The position numbers were made by a program, and so were the translations under genes. Positions 24,421-33,592 of a stretch of 37,416 nt of DNA are shown here, one piece after another. Position 1 is the first letter of the stretch. Every line of letters begins with the position of its first letter. The notes below the pieces were generated by a model. It did no database searches. It had not been told where the DNA came from and saw nothing but the letters and a program-made list of their open reading frames with translations. Source of the stretch: Haloplasmataceae bacterium (GTDB taxonomy: Bacteria > Bacillota_I > Bacilli_A > Haloplasmatales > Haloplasmataceae); assembly GCA_029240795.1 (NCBI GenBank), contig JARDZP010000011.1, positions 1 to 37,416 of the forward strand, written 5' to 3'.

Positions 24421-27279
24421 TTAAGATAATTTATTTTTGTCATCTGCTTTATCGATATAATGATCTGTGTCTTCAAATCTTACGGATACGATTGTCGTTA
24501 CACCAGACTCTTGCATTGTAACCCCATATAATGTATCAGCTTTTTCCATAGTTCCTTTACGATGCGTAATGACAATAAATTGTGATTGATCACTAAATTT
24601 TTGTAAATAATCAGCGTATCTGACTACATTTGCTTCATCTAGTGCCGCTTCACATTCGTCCAAAATACAGAATGGTACTGTTCTAACACGTAATATCGCA
24701 AATAGTAGTGATATAGAAGTTAAAGTCTTTTGTCCTCCAGATAAAAGATTCGCATTATTTAATTTAGTTCCAGGTGGTTGGGCAATTATATCGATCCCAG
24801 TATTTAATAAGTCTGTTTCATCCTCTAGTACTAACTGTGCATTACCACCATTAAATAATTGTCTAAATACGTTAGTAAATTCTATATTTACTTTATCAAA
24901 TGTTTCTTTAAATCTTTCTACCATTACTTCATCTAATTCTTTTATAGACGATAAAATATCATCTTTTGCTTTTATTAAATCATCATAGTTTCTTTTTAAT
25001 GTTTCGAAACGATCTTTTACTTTATTGAATTCCTCAATAGCATTAACATTAACATTACCTAAACCTTCAATGTGTTTACGTAAATTTTTTACTCTTATTT
25101 TAGCAATTTCATAATCCATTTCTAAAAGATAATTTGTTTTCGCAAAATCTAAAGTCATATGATATTCATTAGTTAAGAAATCCATTAAACCTGCATATCT
25201 CACATCAATCCGATTTTTTTCAATATCTATTTCATGTAACTCTTTAGTAGAGTTTCTGACAAATCGAATAATTTCCATGTTTTCACGTTCAAGATGTTGA
25301 ATTTCTTCAACATAAGCGATATTTTTGCCTCTTAAATCTCTTAAGACTTTATTTAAATGATCACGTGTATCAAATAAATCTTTCATATTATCAGCATCTA
25401 AACTTTCTTGTAATTGTTTAATCACTTCATGTTTAGAACGTAGATATTCTTCAAGTCTTGTTGATTCTATTCTTTGACTATAAAGCGATGTATCATAATT
25501 TCGCGTTTCTACCTCAACGATTTTTATATCTTTTTCTAAATCAACTAACTCAGCTTCAGTCGCTGATAACGCTAATGTTGCTTCTTCTAATTGAAGCCTT
25601 TGTTGCAATAATCCTGGTGTCTTTTTCTCTTGACGTCCACCTGTCATACTACCACCAACGTGAATGACATCACCATCTAGTGTTATAATACGATACGCAT
25701 TATTAATTGTTTTAGATAAATAAGTAGCGTCATCTAAATTATCACAAATTAAAACATTACCTAATAAGTTACTCATCACTTTAACGTAATGAGAATCAAA
25801 TTTAATTAAATTTACGGCTGTATTAATAAAACCTTTTTGTTTAAATAAATTATTTAAATCTCTTTGATCTATATTACGTGGTTTCATTGCTTCAATTGGT
25901 AAAAATGTAGCTCTACCTAAATTACCACGTTTCAAATATTCTATCGAACTTTTAGCATCATTTACAGTATTAACAATGATATGTTGTGCACTAGCAGCTA
26001 GTGCTAATTCAATCGCATTTACATATTTTTCTTCAGTAGTTATAAGTGATTCAACTGTACCATGAATGCCATGCAAAGTATTCGCATTTGCCGCACTTAA
26101 CACATTTTTAACGCCACCATAATAACTATTTGAAAAATCATTCAATAATTGAATTTTTGATTGTAATGTCTGCCTATTTGAATTCTTTTGATAGTAATTA
26201 TTTTGTAATTTAGTTAAATGACTTCGTGAATCACCTAACTTTGTTTGTAAATCACTAATACTATTTTTTAAATTATTAAATCTAGCATCTTGCTTTTGTA
26301 ATTCACTAAGATTTTCACGAAATATATTTTCAAATTCTGATGCATCATTATTACCCATTAATGCTCTTCTTTGACCATCTATATAACTTATTTTTGAAGT
26401 AACATCAATAATTTGATTTTGATAATTATTGATCTCTTGATCTAGTTCATTTTTAATATTATTTAAATCAATAATTTTTTGATTATTTTTAACTTCCATT
26501 TGTTCATAAGTTATAATTTGAATCGATTGTTCCTGCATTTGTTTTTCGATTTCTTTAATTCTTTTTAAAGCAATCTCTATATCACGTACATATAAAGCAA
26601 CCTCTATACTTTCAAGTTGACCTTTAACTCCTAAGTATTCTTTAGCAACAACACATTGTGTTTCTAGACTACTATATTGCGTTTCTAATTCACTCAATAT
26701 ATCTTCAGCACGTTGTAAATTTGTCTGTGTATTCTCTAAATTCCGAATGGTTTCTTTTTTACGATTTTTATATTTTAAAACACCTGCAGCTTCTTCAATA
26801 ATTGCACGTCTTTCATCACTTTTTGCTTCAATCACAGCTCGAACTTTATCTTGAGATATAATCGAAAGCGAATCAGAACCAATACCTGAGTCTAGGATAA
26901 TATCCCTAATATCTTTTAGCCTTACCTTTTGTTTATTTAGAAAATATTGACTATCTCCTGAACGAAATAAGCGTCTTGTTATCGAAACTTCTTCATATTC
27001 AACTGGCAATGCTTTATCTGTATTATCTAATACAATGGTAACTTCAGCAACATTTAATGGTGCTCTTTCAGTAGTACCATTAAAAATGATATCTACCATG
27101 GTATCACCACGTAAACTCTTGCTTGATTGTTCACCTAGAACCCATTTAATCGCATCGGATATATTGGATTTACCTGAACCATTTGGTCCAACAACTGCGG
27201 TTATACCTTTTTGAAACTCAATAATTGTTTTTTCCGCAAATGACTTAAATCCAATTGCTTCAATTCTTTTTAAAAACAT
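24421..27279 (-). CDS. smc: Chromosome segregation protein SMC, short-arm form
   Basis: The ATPase that compacts and segregates the chromosome with ScpA/ScpB. Of 952 residues, the N-terminal head has Walker A GPNGSGKS (31-38). The first coiled coil runs about 165-385, the hinge about 385-550 (GGVKNVLSA, HGIHGTVESLI, GRATFLPI, GGSMTGG), and the second coil about 550-780. The C-terminal head has signature LLSGGQ (845-850) and Walker B CILDE (871-875). Typical bacterial SMC has about 1180 residues, so each arm is roughly 100 residues shorter. I chose ATG 27279 (MFLKRIEAIG) because AGGTGG precedes it. The gene is monocistronic here. Confidence 0.96.
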   Translation of the reverse strand: MFLKRIEAIGFKSFAEKTIIEFQKGITAVVGPNGSGKSNISDAIKWVLGEQSSKSLRGDTMVDIIFNGTTERAPLNVAEVTIVLDNTDKALPVEYEEVSITRRLFRSGDSQYFLNKQKVRLKDIRDIILDSGIGSDSLSIISQDKVRAVIEAKSDERRAIIEEAAGVLKYKNRKKETIRNLENTQTNLQRAEDILSELETQYSSLETQCVVAKEYLGVKGQLESIEVALYVRDIEIALKRIKEIEKQMQEQSIQIITYEQMEVKNNQKIIDLNNIKNELDQEINNYQNQIIDVTSKISYIDGQRRALMGNNDASEFENIFRENLSELQKQDARFNNLKNSISDLQTKLGDSRSHLTKLQNNYYQKNSNRQTLQSKIQLLNDFSNSYYGGVKNVLSAANANTLHGIHGTVESLITTEEKYVNAIELALAASAQHIIVNTVNDAKSSIEYLKRGNLGRATFLPIEAMKPRNIDQRDLNNLFKQKGFINTAVNLIKFDSHYVKVMSNLLGNVLICDNLDDATYLSKTINNAYRIITLDGDVIHVGGSMTGGRQEKKTPGLLQQRLQLEEATLALSATEAELVDLEKDIKIVEVETRNYDTSLYSQRIESTRLEEYLRSKHEVIKQLQESLDADNMKDLFDTRDHLNKVLRDLRGKNIAYVEEIQHLERENMEIIRFVRNSTKELHEIDIEKNRIDVRYAGLMDFLTNEYHMTLDFAKTNYLLEMDYEIAKIRVKNLRKHIEGLGNVNVNAIEEFNKVKDRFETLKRNYDDLIKAKDDILSSIKELDEVMVERFKETFDKVNIEFTNVFRQLFNGGNAQLVLEDETDLLNTGIDIIAQPPGTKLNNANLLSGGQKTLTSISLLFAILRVRTVPFCILDECEAALDEANVVRYADYLQKFSDQSQFIVITHRKGTMEKADTLYGVTMQESGVTTIVSVRFEDTDHYIDKADDKNKLS

Positions 27280-27310
27280 TTTTACCACCTATTTCTACAT
27301 CATACCCTAA

Positions 27311-27339
27311 ATTATACCTTATTTCCGCCTTTATTTAAA
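27311..27339 (-). promoter_or_regulatory. Candidate smc promoter
   Basis: On the minus strand TTTAAA, a 17-base spacer and TATAAT (27311-27316), about 32 bases before the start codon. The -35 is weak. Confidence 0.4.
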
Positions 27340-27431
27340 GTATCGACAAGAAAAAACATAATAAGTATTAAAAATTGTTGAATGTAAATAATATAAATGA
27401 GGTTAACTCTTTTTAAGAAAGGGATGATGAG

Positions 27432-27827
27432 ATGAGATCTTTTTTAATCGCAATCTTAATAGGTTTAGCAATTGGCTTTATCATTTACAATAATAATAAA
27501 TTAGAACTACAAGAAAATTATAATATCTTAGGCAAAATAGGTCATTATACCTTATATAAATATGAAACAGACTATTGTGCTACTGCACTGGATGTAATCT
27601 ATGAAGATGAGCAAAATGTTTATTATTTTACTTGTATTAAAAGTGAAAATTATTTTTTAAAAAACGTCAGAGAAACAATAAATATAAAAGACGCTTTGCA
27701 AACTAAATTAATTCATATAAATGATCTAATCAAATTAGAGCCTAATATTATTATTCATCCAAAAGAAAATTGGTATAACTCTCATATACCTGCTGGTGAA
27801 TATCTAATAATTTATTCTAAAATCTAA
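27432..27827 (+). CDS. Membrane-anchored small protein, unknown function
   Basis: A 131-residue protein with one N-terminal helix (about 2-20, SFLIAILIGLAIGFIIY) that acts as an uncleaved anchor or signal, followed by a ~105-residue soluble domain. That domain contains a Cys pair (YCATAL and FTCIKS), repeated aromatic strands and the end AGEYLIIYSKI, suggesting a small beta-rich extracellular fold. AAAGGG precedes the ATG. It is divergent from smc, and a terminator follows. I do not recognise the family. Confidence 0.7.
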   Translation: MRSFLIAILIGLAIGFIIYNNNKLELQENYNILGKIGHYTLYKYETDYCATALDVIYEDEQNVYYFTCIKSENYFLKNVRETINIKDALQTKLIHINDLIKLEPNIIIHPKENWYNSHIPAGEYLIIYSKI

Positions 27828-27838
27828 CGCTATAAAAT

Positions 27839-27872
27839 AAGGCATAATATTTAAAAAATATTATACCTTTTT
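27839..27872 (+). terminator. Terminator of the membrane-anchored small protein gene
   Basis: Stem AAGGcATAATATTT/AAATATTATaCCTT with one mismatch, then TTTT. Confidence 0.75.
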
Positions 27873-28025
27873 GATTTATTATTTAATAGTTATGATATAA
27901 CTCCCTACATTATAGTTAGATGAAAATCTTAATTAATAAGTTCCTGCATTATCGTAAAGAATTGTATAAGGATCAATTCTGCAAGTAAATAATCTTTACT
28001 CTTTGAAAGTTCATCGTAAAATAAT

Positions 28026-28047
28026 AAAAGGGCTAATCAGCCCTTTT
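28026..28047 (-). terminator. Terminator of the GLUG-repeat gene
   Basis: Perfect 9-bp stem AAAAGGGCT/AGCCCTTTT with a 4-base loop, 14 bases after the minus-strand stop and T-rich beyond it. Confidence 0.85.
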
Positions 28048-28061
28048 AAAACTTATTCTTA

Positions 28062-29297
28062 CTATTTAATTAAAATATGGTCAAAATTTGTATCTTTGAT
28101 CATTGGAATATAACCATCATTTAGATTCTTAAAATCCCAAATCGATTCTTCAAAACCTTTGTTCGTATAAAACTCCATTAATTCCAATTGGTCAAAATCT
28201 ACGTATGATAGGTTTTCTTGATATTCATTTAATTTAATAGAATGATTAAGCACGTAAACCTTAGTTTTGTTGATTAGTTTTGCATTTTTAGCCATTATGA
28301 CATTACCAAGAAAGATATTATTTTGATTTTCGAATGTATCAATTAAATACATAAAGTGATTGCTTTCTCTTACATCTATTGTTTCGATAGTTCCGAGAAT
28401 AATTGTGTTTTCTGAGTAACATTCAGGATAACTTGCGCAACTAACACTTCCAGCGATGTCATCTTCACCTTTTACATACGAATTTGATATAGAATAATAG
28501 ATTTTAGAACTGTTGCCAGAAAATCCACCCACATAAACTACACCCTCAATAACCGCATTAACATAAGATTGTTTTATTTCACCACCAGAACCAACAAGTC
28601 CACCAGCAAATGCTCCTTTACTAGATACATTTCCAATAAAACTTGACAATTCAATTATTGACATAGGATTACTTCCAATGATACCTCCTACGAATCCGCC
28701 ACCTATAATATTTCCAGTTACATTTACTTTATAAATATGGGATTTTTTCGATGTCTTACTTAATGCACCTATATAGATTTCATCACTCATATTTATATCT
28801 ACATTAGTTAAGTTTAAATTACTGATTTTAACATTTTCTACATGATTGAATAATGGTGTTTTAAGTTCGATCAGACTATAGCCATTTCCATTTAATGTCC
28901 CATAAAAGTCAAAATCATCTTTTAGATTGTAGTTGCTCATGTTTAAATCTTTAGTTATACTATATTTACCATCTGGATTAGAGTAAATCTTTTTAAAGTC
29001 ATTCATGTCATTAATTTTTACTGTTCTATATTCAATATAATATATAAAACTAAAGATAAAAATGAGGCATAACATGAAACCTATTATGTTGTAATATTTA
29101 TACCGATTTGCCTTTTTATATTGCATTGGTTTGTATTTGGCATATAGTGATACAAAAACTATTCCAATGAATTGTAAAATAAAAAGAAAAATTAAGACGA
29201 ATGTCAATTTATTATTAAAAATCATTTTATTAATAACATATACAACCATTAACTCTACGAAATATTTTCCCAATAAACTATAACTATGCTTTTTCAA
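28062..29297 (-). CDS. Membrane protein with GLUG-type repeats
   Basis: A 411-residue protein. Three membrane helices lie in the first ~95 residues. The rest is an extracellular right-handed beta-structure with GLUG-like motifs (GGIIGSNPMS, GGLVGSGGE, GGFSGNSSK) preceded by a DLNMSNYNLKDDFDFYGTLN type segment, which is how such adhesin or M26-peptidase-associated repeats usually begin. It ends DGYIPMIKD, also typical. I chose the TTG at 29295-29297 because GGAGG lies 8 bases upstream. An ATG at 29399 would add 34 residues with another hydrophobic stretch but has no ribosome site. A surface-binding role is inferred. Confidence 0.75.
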   Translation of the reverse strand: MKKHSYSLLGKYFVELMVVYVINKMIFNNKLTFVLIFLFILQFIGIVFVSLYAKYKPMQYKKANRYKYYNIIGFMLCLIFIFSFIYYIEYRTVKINDMNDFKKIYSNPDGKYSITKDLNMSNYNLKDDFDFYGTLNGNGYSLIELKTPLFNHVENVKISNLNLTNVDINMSDEIYIGALSKTSKKSHIYKVNVTGNIIGGGFVGGIIGSNPMSIIELSSFIGNVSSKGAFAGGLVGSGGEIKQSYVNAVIEGVVYVGGFSGNSSKIYYSISNSYVKGEDDIAGSVSCASYPECYSENTIILGTIETIDVRESNHFMYLIDTFENQNNIFLGNVIMAKNAKLINKTKVYVLNHSIKLNEYQENLSYVDFDQLELMEFYTNKGFEESIWDFKNLNDGYIPMIKDTNFDHILIK

Positions 29298-29408
29298 GTT
29301 TCTCTCCTCCATTTTTAATATAAATTTTCTATTATAGAATATCATTTGATAATCTATAAGTAAACTAATATATCCTAAAAAAACAGATACGTTCAACATA
29401 GAAAATGA

Positions 29409-29438
29409 AAATAAGGTAGCGATTATGCTACCCTATTT
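29409..29438. terminator. Terminator-like hairpin upstream of the GLUG gene
   Basis: Stem GGTAGC/GCTACC extended by AAATA/TATTT, with T-rich flanks on both strands. It lies about 110 bases before the GLUG gene start and could end a lost minus-strand gene. Confidence 0.5.
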
Positions 29439-29439
29439 T

Positions 29440-29696
29440 GTTTAAGTTCTGCCAATTTCTTTTCTAAACCTAATTCGTTCATAGCAGATAGAAATTTGAT
29501 ATTTACTTATCTTATTTTTTTCTTAAATCATTTGGCAAACAAACCTCTTTTTCAAAAATCTCATATAAAATCTTCATCCGTATTTCAAAATGTTGAGCAT
29601 TATTTTAGTTAAGATTTATTGAAGGATTTTTACTATGTTTTTATATTACTATTAAACTCATTTTAAAAATATAAATATAATTAAGTAAATCAAATT
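29440..29696. other. Gene-free region, possible degraded frame
   Basis: About 250 bases without a credible gene. On the minus strand MKILYEIFEKEVCLPNDLRK stops, and a shifted frame KFLSAMNELGLEKKLAELKQ follows and ends in the hairpin at 29409-29438. This could be a small frameshifted gene. I assign no function. Confidence 0.25.
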
Positions 29697-29739
29697 AAAA
29701 ATCGTAAAGATTTTCCATTGGAATTTCTCTACGATTTTA
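29697..29739 (-). terminator. Terminator of the lactonase gene
   Basis: A long imperfect stem with outer arms AAAATCGTA/TACGATTTT and inner TTCC/GGAA, followed on the minus strand by a T run. Confidence 0.7.
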
Positions 29740-29811
29740 TTTAATATTTAACCTAGTTTTCCATATGCTTCCTAATCTAAACAGAACATAATGAAATAAT
29801 TTTCCATCTTT

Positions 29812-30822
29812 TTATTTTAATTCAATAATTTTTATACAGACAGGATTTGGAACACTAATCGAATATAATGAAGTAAGTTGACCTGTTTTTTGATCAATTT
29901 TAAACGAAACGACTGAACTGGATTGCTGATTACAAACAAGTAAATAATCATCTATTATAGAAAAGTCTCGCGGAAAAACCCCAAGTGTCGAAACAATATC
30001 AATTAATGTTAACATTCCACTTAATTCATCAATTTTATAAATTGCTATACTATCATATCCACGATTTGAAACATATAAAAATTGATAATCTGGTGATATC
30101 TTGATAGCTGCAGCATAACTATTTTCACTAAAGTTTGAAGGAAGAGTCGATACGATTTGTATAATATTTCTTTCTTTAATTACCACAACTTCTGAAGATA
30201 GCTCATTTACAACATAAGTGAACGAATTTAAAAAAGCAAGATGTCTCGGTCCAGATCCAGGTTTTAAAGATATATTATAATCTTTTATAAGTTCATTATT
30301 TTCAAACCTATAATAAAGAATTTGATCAATTCCTAAATCAACTGCACATAAATGTGTTTGATGATGAGTAACAAAATGAACATGAGGAGCTTCTTGCCTT
30401 TCTTTATTAGGACCACTACCAACATGTTTATAAACATGACTTATTTCTCCAATACTACCATCAAGATTAATCGGTAATTGTGAAATTGTACCTTCAGTAT
30501 AATTCGCTACAAATAAGTTATTTTCTACTAAACATAAATGACACGGATGTTTTCCTTCTGTTTTCTGTGAATTGAAAAGCGTCAACTCACCAGTTTCTTG
30601 ATCAATTTTAAACGCAGAAACTCCACCACCATTTGTACCATTAAATTCAGCTGTTTCATTAACAGAGTATAGAATGGAATAATCATCATTTTGTACTAAA
30701 TATGATGGATTGATCGTAGGATCTGACAATCCTTTTTCAATTAATTTACCATTTTCAAAATCAAATATATAAATCCCGTCTTTTGTGTATGTTCCTACAT
30801 AAACCATTTTTTTACTTATCAT
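29812..30822 (-). CDS. Lactonase-family seven-bladed beta-propeller protein
   Basis: A 336-residue cytoplasmic protein of the Lactonase_10 family, whose best-known members are 6-phosphogluconolactonases (YbhE/YkgB type). Family features are visible: an opening blade VYVGTYTKDGIYIFDFENGK, PSYLVQNDDYSILYSVNE, GKHPCHLCLVENNLFVANYT, EAPHVHFV, GPRHLAFLN, YLFVSNRG-like QFLYVSNRGYDSI and FPRDFSIIDDYLLVCNQ. The residues PHVHF and RGYDS are those generally conserved. AAAGGGA precedes the ATG. It is monocistronic. The family is sure; the substrate is not, because many members are uncharacterised. Confidence 0.88.
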   Translation of the reverse strand: MISKKMVYVGTYTKDGIYIFDFENGKLIEKGLSDPTINPSYLVQNDDYSILYSVNETAEFNGTNGGGVSAFKIDQETGELTLFNSQKTEGKHPCHLCLVENNLFVANYTEGTISQLPINLDGSIGEISHVYKHVGSGPNKERQEAPHVHFVTHHQTHLCAVDLGIDQILYYRFENNELIKDYNISLKPGSGPRHLAFLNSFTYVVNELSSEVVVIKERNIIQIVSTLPSNFSENSYAAAIKISPDYQFLYVSNRGYDSIAIYKIDELSGMLTLIDIVSTLGVFPRDFSIIDDYLLVCNQQSSSVVSFKIDQKTGQLTSLYSISVPNPVCIKIIELK

Positions 30823-31034
30823 ATATTATCCCTTTTTAATTTAATTCTACAATGAAAACGCTCGTAATATAGATGCGACTAATTTCGAAACAATCGAACG
30901 TTTGTGAACTTGTTAGTCGTTACAATTTTAGACTTTTTAATATTTTTGATCGTATCACTTTGGTATAAAACACAAAGAACGATAATATAACCAATCATCG
31001 CAATATGATTATCAGCTTATTCAAGTCTTTCTAA
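30823..31034. other. Intergenic region with one inverted repeat
   Basis: Contains GCGACTAA near 30876 and TTAGTCGT near 30906 as inverted arms around a shorter TCG/CGA pair. No gene or clear terminator for the glycosyltransferase gene was found. Confidence 0.35.
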
Positions 31035-31832
31035 TTAAATTGTATATTTATCATAATATTCCTTCAATATTCCCCGATAATTTGCTTTCCAAGGTTTATT
31101 TTTACCTATAAAATGAATAATAAAATTATTATTATTTACCCATTCTTGATCAATTTTTTCAGAATTAATTTTTACGTTATTTAAAGTGATTAAGCGATCT
31201 GATAAATTATATTTTAACGTATCGACTACTTTTACTTTATCACCATATAAAGCACTAATGATATCTTGATCAGGTAAAAGTAACTTTTTCTTATTTAATT
31301 CAATGAAATTGTAAATTTCTGTTTTATTGATGTTTTTTCTTAATTCATTTAAATTTAATAACATAACACCAGTATTTACATATACATGATCTTTACTCAT
31401 ATTTAATCTTAGTTGATTAAGGCGATGTAGAATTTTTTTAATATGGGTACAGGCAATAAAATAATTACCTTCAAAATCCATGTTATAAAGCTCAGTTAAT
31501 GATTTATTAATGATAATATCTGGATCTAAATATAAAATACGCTCCAAATGATCAGGCAAATAAAAGCCTGAAAAAATACGATAATATATTTCAAAAGGAT
31601 ATCGTTCCACAACAGGAGCATCTTTAAATAAATCATTTTCAACTTTTATAAAATGATATGTTAAACAATCATTAAGTTTATGATTGTTTAGAAATACAAA
31701 GTCATCTTCAGTTAATGAACTATGCATGACATAAACATCAACTTTTGTATTAGGATTGTTAATTAATAAACTTTTTAGCATAACAGCTAAGTAATAACGG
31801 TATTTACTATTAATTGTTACTAAAATGTCCAT
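31035..31832 (-). CDS. Glycosyltransferase family 8 protein
   Basis: A 265-residue GT-A-fold retaining glycosyltransferase like the GT8 enzymes that transfer glucose or galactose from UDP-sugars to lipids or surface glycans. Visible are the N-terminal VTINSKYRYYLAVMLKSLL nucleotide-sugar strand, the DPD metal motif (103-105 in LYLDPDIII), YVNTGVMLLNL (151-161), LPDQDIISALY and the C-terminal HFIGKNKPWK. No membrane helix is seen. GGAGG precedes the ATG and 18 bases separate it from rnc, so it is the last gene of the GNAT-plsX-rnc operon. The acceptor is unknown. Confidence 0.92.
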   Translation of the reverse strand: MDILVTINSKYRYYLAVMLKSLLINNPNTKVDVYVMHSSLTEDDFVFLNNHKLNDCLTYHFIKVENDLFKDAPVVERYPFEIYYRIFSGFYLPDHLERILYLDPDIIINKSLTELYNMDFEGNYFIACTHIKKILHRLNQLRLNMSKDHVYVNTGVMLLNLNELRKNINKTEIYNFIELNKKKLLLPDQDIISALYGDKVKVVDTLKYNLSDRLITLNNVKINSEKIDQEWVNNNNFIIHFIGKNKPWKANYRGILKEYYDKYTI

Positions 31833-31850
31833 TTAATTCCTCCAAATAAA

Positions 31851-32573
31851 TTAAATATTCTCACTTTGATATTCGTTAACCATTTTATCTAAAGCTACTT
31901 TAGCTGCATTTTGTTCAGCTTCCTTTTTAGAATGACCTTCGCCTACACCCATTTTAATTTCATCCATAAATACTTCGGATATAAAAGTTTTATTATGAGC
32001 TGGTCCTGTTTCTGAAACAATCTCATATCTAACAGTTCTTGTGTTATCAGTTTGAACCAATTCCTGTAATTTACTTTTATAGTCAATAACATTTATTTGA
32101 TTTCCATCTTTAACTAATGGAAATACATGATCTTCTAAAAATTGGTATACACGATCAAATCCTAAATTAAAATCTAAGTAAATTGCACCTAAAACAGCTT
32201 CAAATGCATCAGCTAATAGTGCTGGTCTATTTCTACCACCACTTAATTCTTCACCCTTACCCAAGCGAAGGTAATCACCTAATTCAATATTATTGGCATA
32301 AGTTACAAGAGCCGGTTCACACACATGTTGTGCTCTTAGTTTGGTCATTTCACCTTCATTTAGGTCACCATAGTTATTAAATAAAAATTGACTAATAGCT
32401 AACTCTAAAACAGCATCTCCTAAAAATTCTAAACGTTCATTATCGCGGTATTTTTCACTACGATGTTCGTTTACAAAGGAAGAATGGGTGAGTGCTGTTT
32501 CTAATAAATCAATATTTTTGAAAGCAAAATTGTGTACATCACAAAACTGCTTTAATAAATTACGACTACTCAT
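31851..32573 (-). CDS. rnc: Ribonuclease III
   Basis: A double-strand-specific endoribonuclease for rRNA and mRNA processing. Of 240 residues, the catalytic domain has the signature NERLEFLGDAVLEL (45-58) and the second metal site ADAFEAVLGAIYLD. A double-stranded RNA-binding domain follows from about 165 (DYKSKLQELVQ to SKKEAEQNAAKVALDKM). I chose ATG 32573 because AGGTGG precedes it; the longer reading starts inside that site. It follows plsX by 14 bases. The usual acpP gene between them is absent. Confidence 0.96.
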   Translation of the reverse strand: MSSRNLLKQFCDVHNFAFKNIDLLETALTHSSFVNEHRSEKYRDNERLEFLGDAVLELAISQFLFNNYGDLNEGEMTKLRAQHVCEPALVTYANNIELGDYLRLGKGEELSGGRNRPALLADAFEAVLGAIYLDFNLGFDRVYQFLEDHVFPLVKDGNQINVIDYKSKLQELVQTDNTRTVRYEIVSETGPAHNKTFISEVFMDEIKMGVGEGHSKKEAEQNAAKVALDKMVNEYQSENI

Positions 32574-32587
32574 TATTACCACCTACA

Positions 32588-33592
32588 TTATATATTTTCA
32601 TTTTCCTCTTTTGCTAATACTTCTTTGATTATTGGTATTACATTTTCTTGTACAGTTTTTTTAGCTTGTCTAATCGCATTCATAAATGCGAAATGATCAC
32701 TTGAACCATGTGCTTTAATTACCACAGATTCACAACCAAATAGCACTGCTCCACCAACTTCACTAGCATCAAAGGTTTTTTTGATATTATTTAAATTCTT
32801 TTTCGCAATTAATCCACCTATCATACCAAAAATGTTAGATTTAATTTCGCGTTTTAAAACAGTACCGAATACTTTAGCAGTTCCTTCAATCGTCTTTAAA
32901 GCAATATTGCCTGTAAAACCATCAGTCACTAAAACGTCACATTTAGCATTAATTATATCTTTTCCTTCTATATTACCAACAAAGTTTAAGCCAGACTGTT
33001 TTAATAAGTCGTAAGTGATTTTTTCAAATTCACGACCTTTTTTCTCTTCTTCACCATTATTTAATAATCCTACACGTGGATTTTTCTTACCCAACACTTT
33101 TTCGGAATAAACAGATGCAATTTGTGCGAATTGTACTAACCATTCTGGTTTACATTCAACATTAGCACCGCAATCAAGTAAAAGCATATAGCCACCATCT
33201 ACTTGTGGTAAAATCGGGCCAAGAGCTGGACGTAAAAAATTCTTGATTCGTTTAACAATTAAAGTTCCACCCGATACAACAGCAGCTGTAGGTCCTGCAC
33301 TTACAATTGCATCACATTCTTTTTCTGCACAAGCTTGCATTGCTTTTATCATTGAAGCTTCTTTACGTTTACGAATCTCATAAGCAAGTTCCTTTTCATC
33401 CATGCGAAAATAATCGGAGCAGTGAACAATACTTATTCGAGTACGATCAGTTAAATACCTTTTGATTGCTTCTTCATCACCATATAAGACTATTTCAATA
33501 TCTGGAAAATTCTTAATAGCAAGCATTGCCCCTTCAACAGTTATATGGGGCGCGTTGTCTCCCCCCATAGCATCTACAGCAATTTTAATCAT
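32588..33592 (-). CDS. plsX: Phosphate acyltransferase PlsX
   Basis: A 334-residue enzyme that converts acyl-ACP and phosphate to acyl-phosphate, the donor for PlsY in phospholipid synthesis. Family blocks are visible: VDAMGGDNAPHITVEGA (7-23), SAGPTAAVVSGGTLIVKRI, LPQVDGGYMLLLDCGANVEC, VGLLNNGEEEKKG, FVGNIEGKDI, CDVLVTDGFTGNIALKTIEG and GAVLFGCESVVIKAHGSSDH. AAGGAGG precedes the ATG, which overlaps the end of the acetyltransferase gene by 8 bases. fapR, which often precedes plsX, is not seen. Confidence 0.96.
   Translation of the reverse strand: MIKIAVDAMGGDNAPHITVEGAMLAIKNFPDIEIVLYGDEEAIKRYLTDRTRISIVHCSDYFRMDEKELAYEIRKRKEASMIKAMQACAEKECDAIVSAGPTAAVVSGGTLIVKRIKNFLRPALGPILPQVDGGYMLLLDCGANVECKPEWLVQFAQIASVYSEKVLGKKNPRVGLLNNGEEEKKGREFEKITYDLLKQSGLNFVGNIEGKDIINAKCDVLVTDGFTGNIALKTIEGTAKVFGTVLKREIKSNIFGMIGGLIAKKNLNNIKKTFDASEVGGAVLFGCESVVIKAHGSSDHFAFMNAIRQAKKTVQENVIPIIKEVLAKEENENI

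Noticed and set aside
29440-29600. Minus-strand fragments MKILYEIFEKEVCLPNDLRK and KFLSAMNELGLEKKLAELKQ as a gene
   Set aside because: They lie in different frames separated by stops. A frameshifted small gene is possible, but nothing identifies it, so it is noted only as a gene-free region.
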